From the NCBI RefSeq assembly GCF_001667375.1, contig NZ_LZIN01000066.1, forward strand, positions 1 to 54,549: DNA of 54,549 nucleotides, written 5' to 3'. A program made the translations under genes and the position numbers. The notes under the pieces are model-generated. The model did not search any database. It was not told where the DNA came from and saw only the letters and a list, made by a program, of their open reading frames with translations. Of the stretch, positions 54,122 through 54,549 are shown piece after piece (within the stretch, counting starts at the first letter, position 1; each line of letters begins with the position of its first letter). The stretch is from Mycolicibacter sinensis (GTDB lineage: Bacteria > Actinomycetota > Actinomycetes > Mycobacteriales > Mycobacteriaceae).

Positions 54122-54549
54122 CCACCCGTGTCGATGCCGCGGTGCACCGCGCGCTCGACGACCGCCAGCAGCAGGCCACCGCAGAGGTGGAGCGCATCCT
54201 GGCGGCCGCCGTGACGGTGCTGGAGCGGGTGGCGCCCGAAGAACCGCGGGTGTCCGACATCGTGGCCGAGGCCGGGTCGTCGAACAAGGCGTTCTACCGC
54301 TACTTCACCGGCAAGGACGAACTCTTCCAGGCGGTGATGGAGCGCGGCGTGGCCATCGTCGTCTCCTATCTGCAGCACCAGCTGGCCAAGGAGAGCACCC
54401 CCGCCGGTCGGGTGGAGCGGTGGATACGAGGTACCGTCGCGCAGGTGTCCGACCCGCACCTGTTGAGCATGAGCCGCGCCGCCACCCGTTCGGTGAGCAG
54501 ATCGTGCAACGGGCGGAGGATCTCGTCATCGGAGACCCCGGCGGCCCCC
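54118..54549 (+). pseudogene. TetR-family regulator, apparent frameshift, cut by window end
   Basis: TetR DNA-binding domain is intact: VERILAAAVTVLERVAPEEPRVSDIVAEAGSS then NKAFYRYFTGKDELFQAV. After SRAATR (near 54487) the frame turns to Ser/Arg-rich sequence with AGA and AGG codons, while another frame gives FGEQIVQRAEDLVIGDP with good codon use. One base appears lost at about 54485-54490. It may be real decay or a sequencing error. Start overlaps the dehydrogenase stop. Confidence 0.7.

Overview
This is a mycobacterial chromosome segment: high G+C, GTG and TTG starts, SigA-type promoters, a run of mycolic acid methyltransferases, the hadABC mycolate dehydratase genes and a mycofactocin-type dehydrogenase. 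From about 5.4 kb onward gene order follows, with gaps and insertions, the Mycobacterium tuberculosis interval Rv0634c to Rv0688 as I remember it. It is not the tuberculosis complex: the toxin-antitoxin cluster between mkl and rpoB, lpqP, mmpL5/mmpS5 and the carotenoid-oxygenase/TetR pair before mkl are absent, and cynS, a GCS2-type ligase gene and a catabolic operon are extra. I cannot name the species.

Layout. 0.1-5.4 kb is accessory: a RES/Xre-type toxin-antitoxin pair, a CcdA/thioredoxin-lipoprotein thiol module, an SRPBCC protein, cyanase overlapping the start region of a patatin lipase, and a membrane-anchored unknown. 5.4-11 kb is the conserved block gloB-like, thrT, metT, rpmG, hadABC, trpT, secE, nusG, rplK, rplA, closed by a bidirectional terminator. 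11-17.5 kb is on the minus strand: three mycolate S-adenosylmethionine methyltransferases, an alpha/beta hydrolase, an ABC1 kinase and two DinB-fold proteins. 17.5-22.7 kb is a GH38 alpha-mannosidase fused by a 4-base overlap to a ROK sugar kinase. 22.7-25.1 kb holds a small redox operon and a divergent HxlR/DUF1772 pair with an operator-like dyad.

25.1-35.6 kb is the rplJL operon with an attenuator-like leader, mkl (mceG), and rpoBC. 35.6-43.3 kb holds twin hairpin repeats, a GCS2-family ligase, endonuclease IV, a candidate small transcript, fadE8, echA4, a PaaX regulator, echA5 and two DUF3060 exported proteins. 43.4-48.7 kb is a TetR gene and the str operon (rpsL, rpsG, fusA, tuf). 48.8-54.5 kb is catabolic: a mycofactocin-type SDR behind a KstR-like box, a ferredoxin reductase, then phosphotransferase-SDR-acyl-CoA dehydrogenase-TetR as one overlapping operon behind a perfect palindrome.

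The most interesting items are that last operon, whose kinase and dehydrogenase look like the two halves of animal ACAD10/ACAD11 and of the bacterial levulinate LvaA/LvaC pair, and a possible leaderless small transcript with a strong terminator just before fadE8. The regulator at the right edge carries an apparent one-base frameshift.
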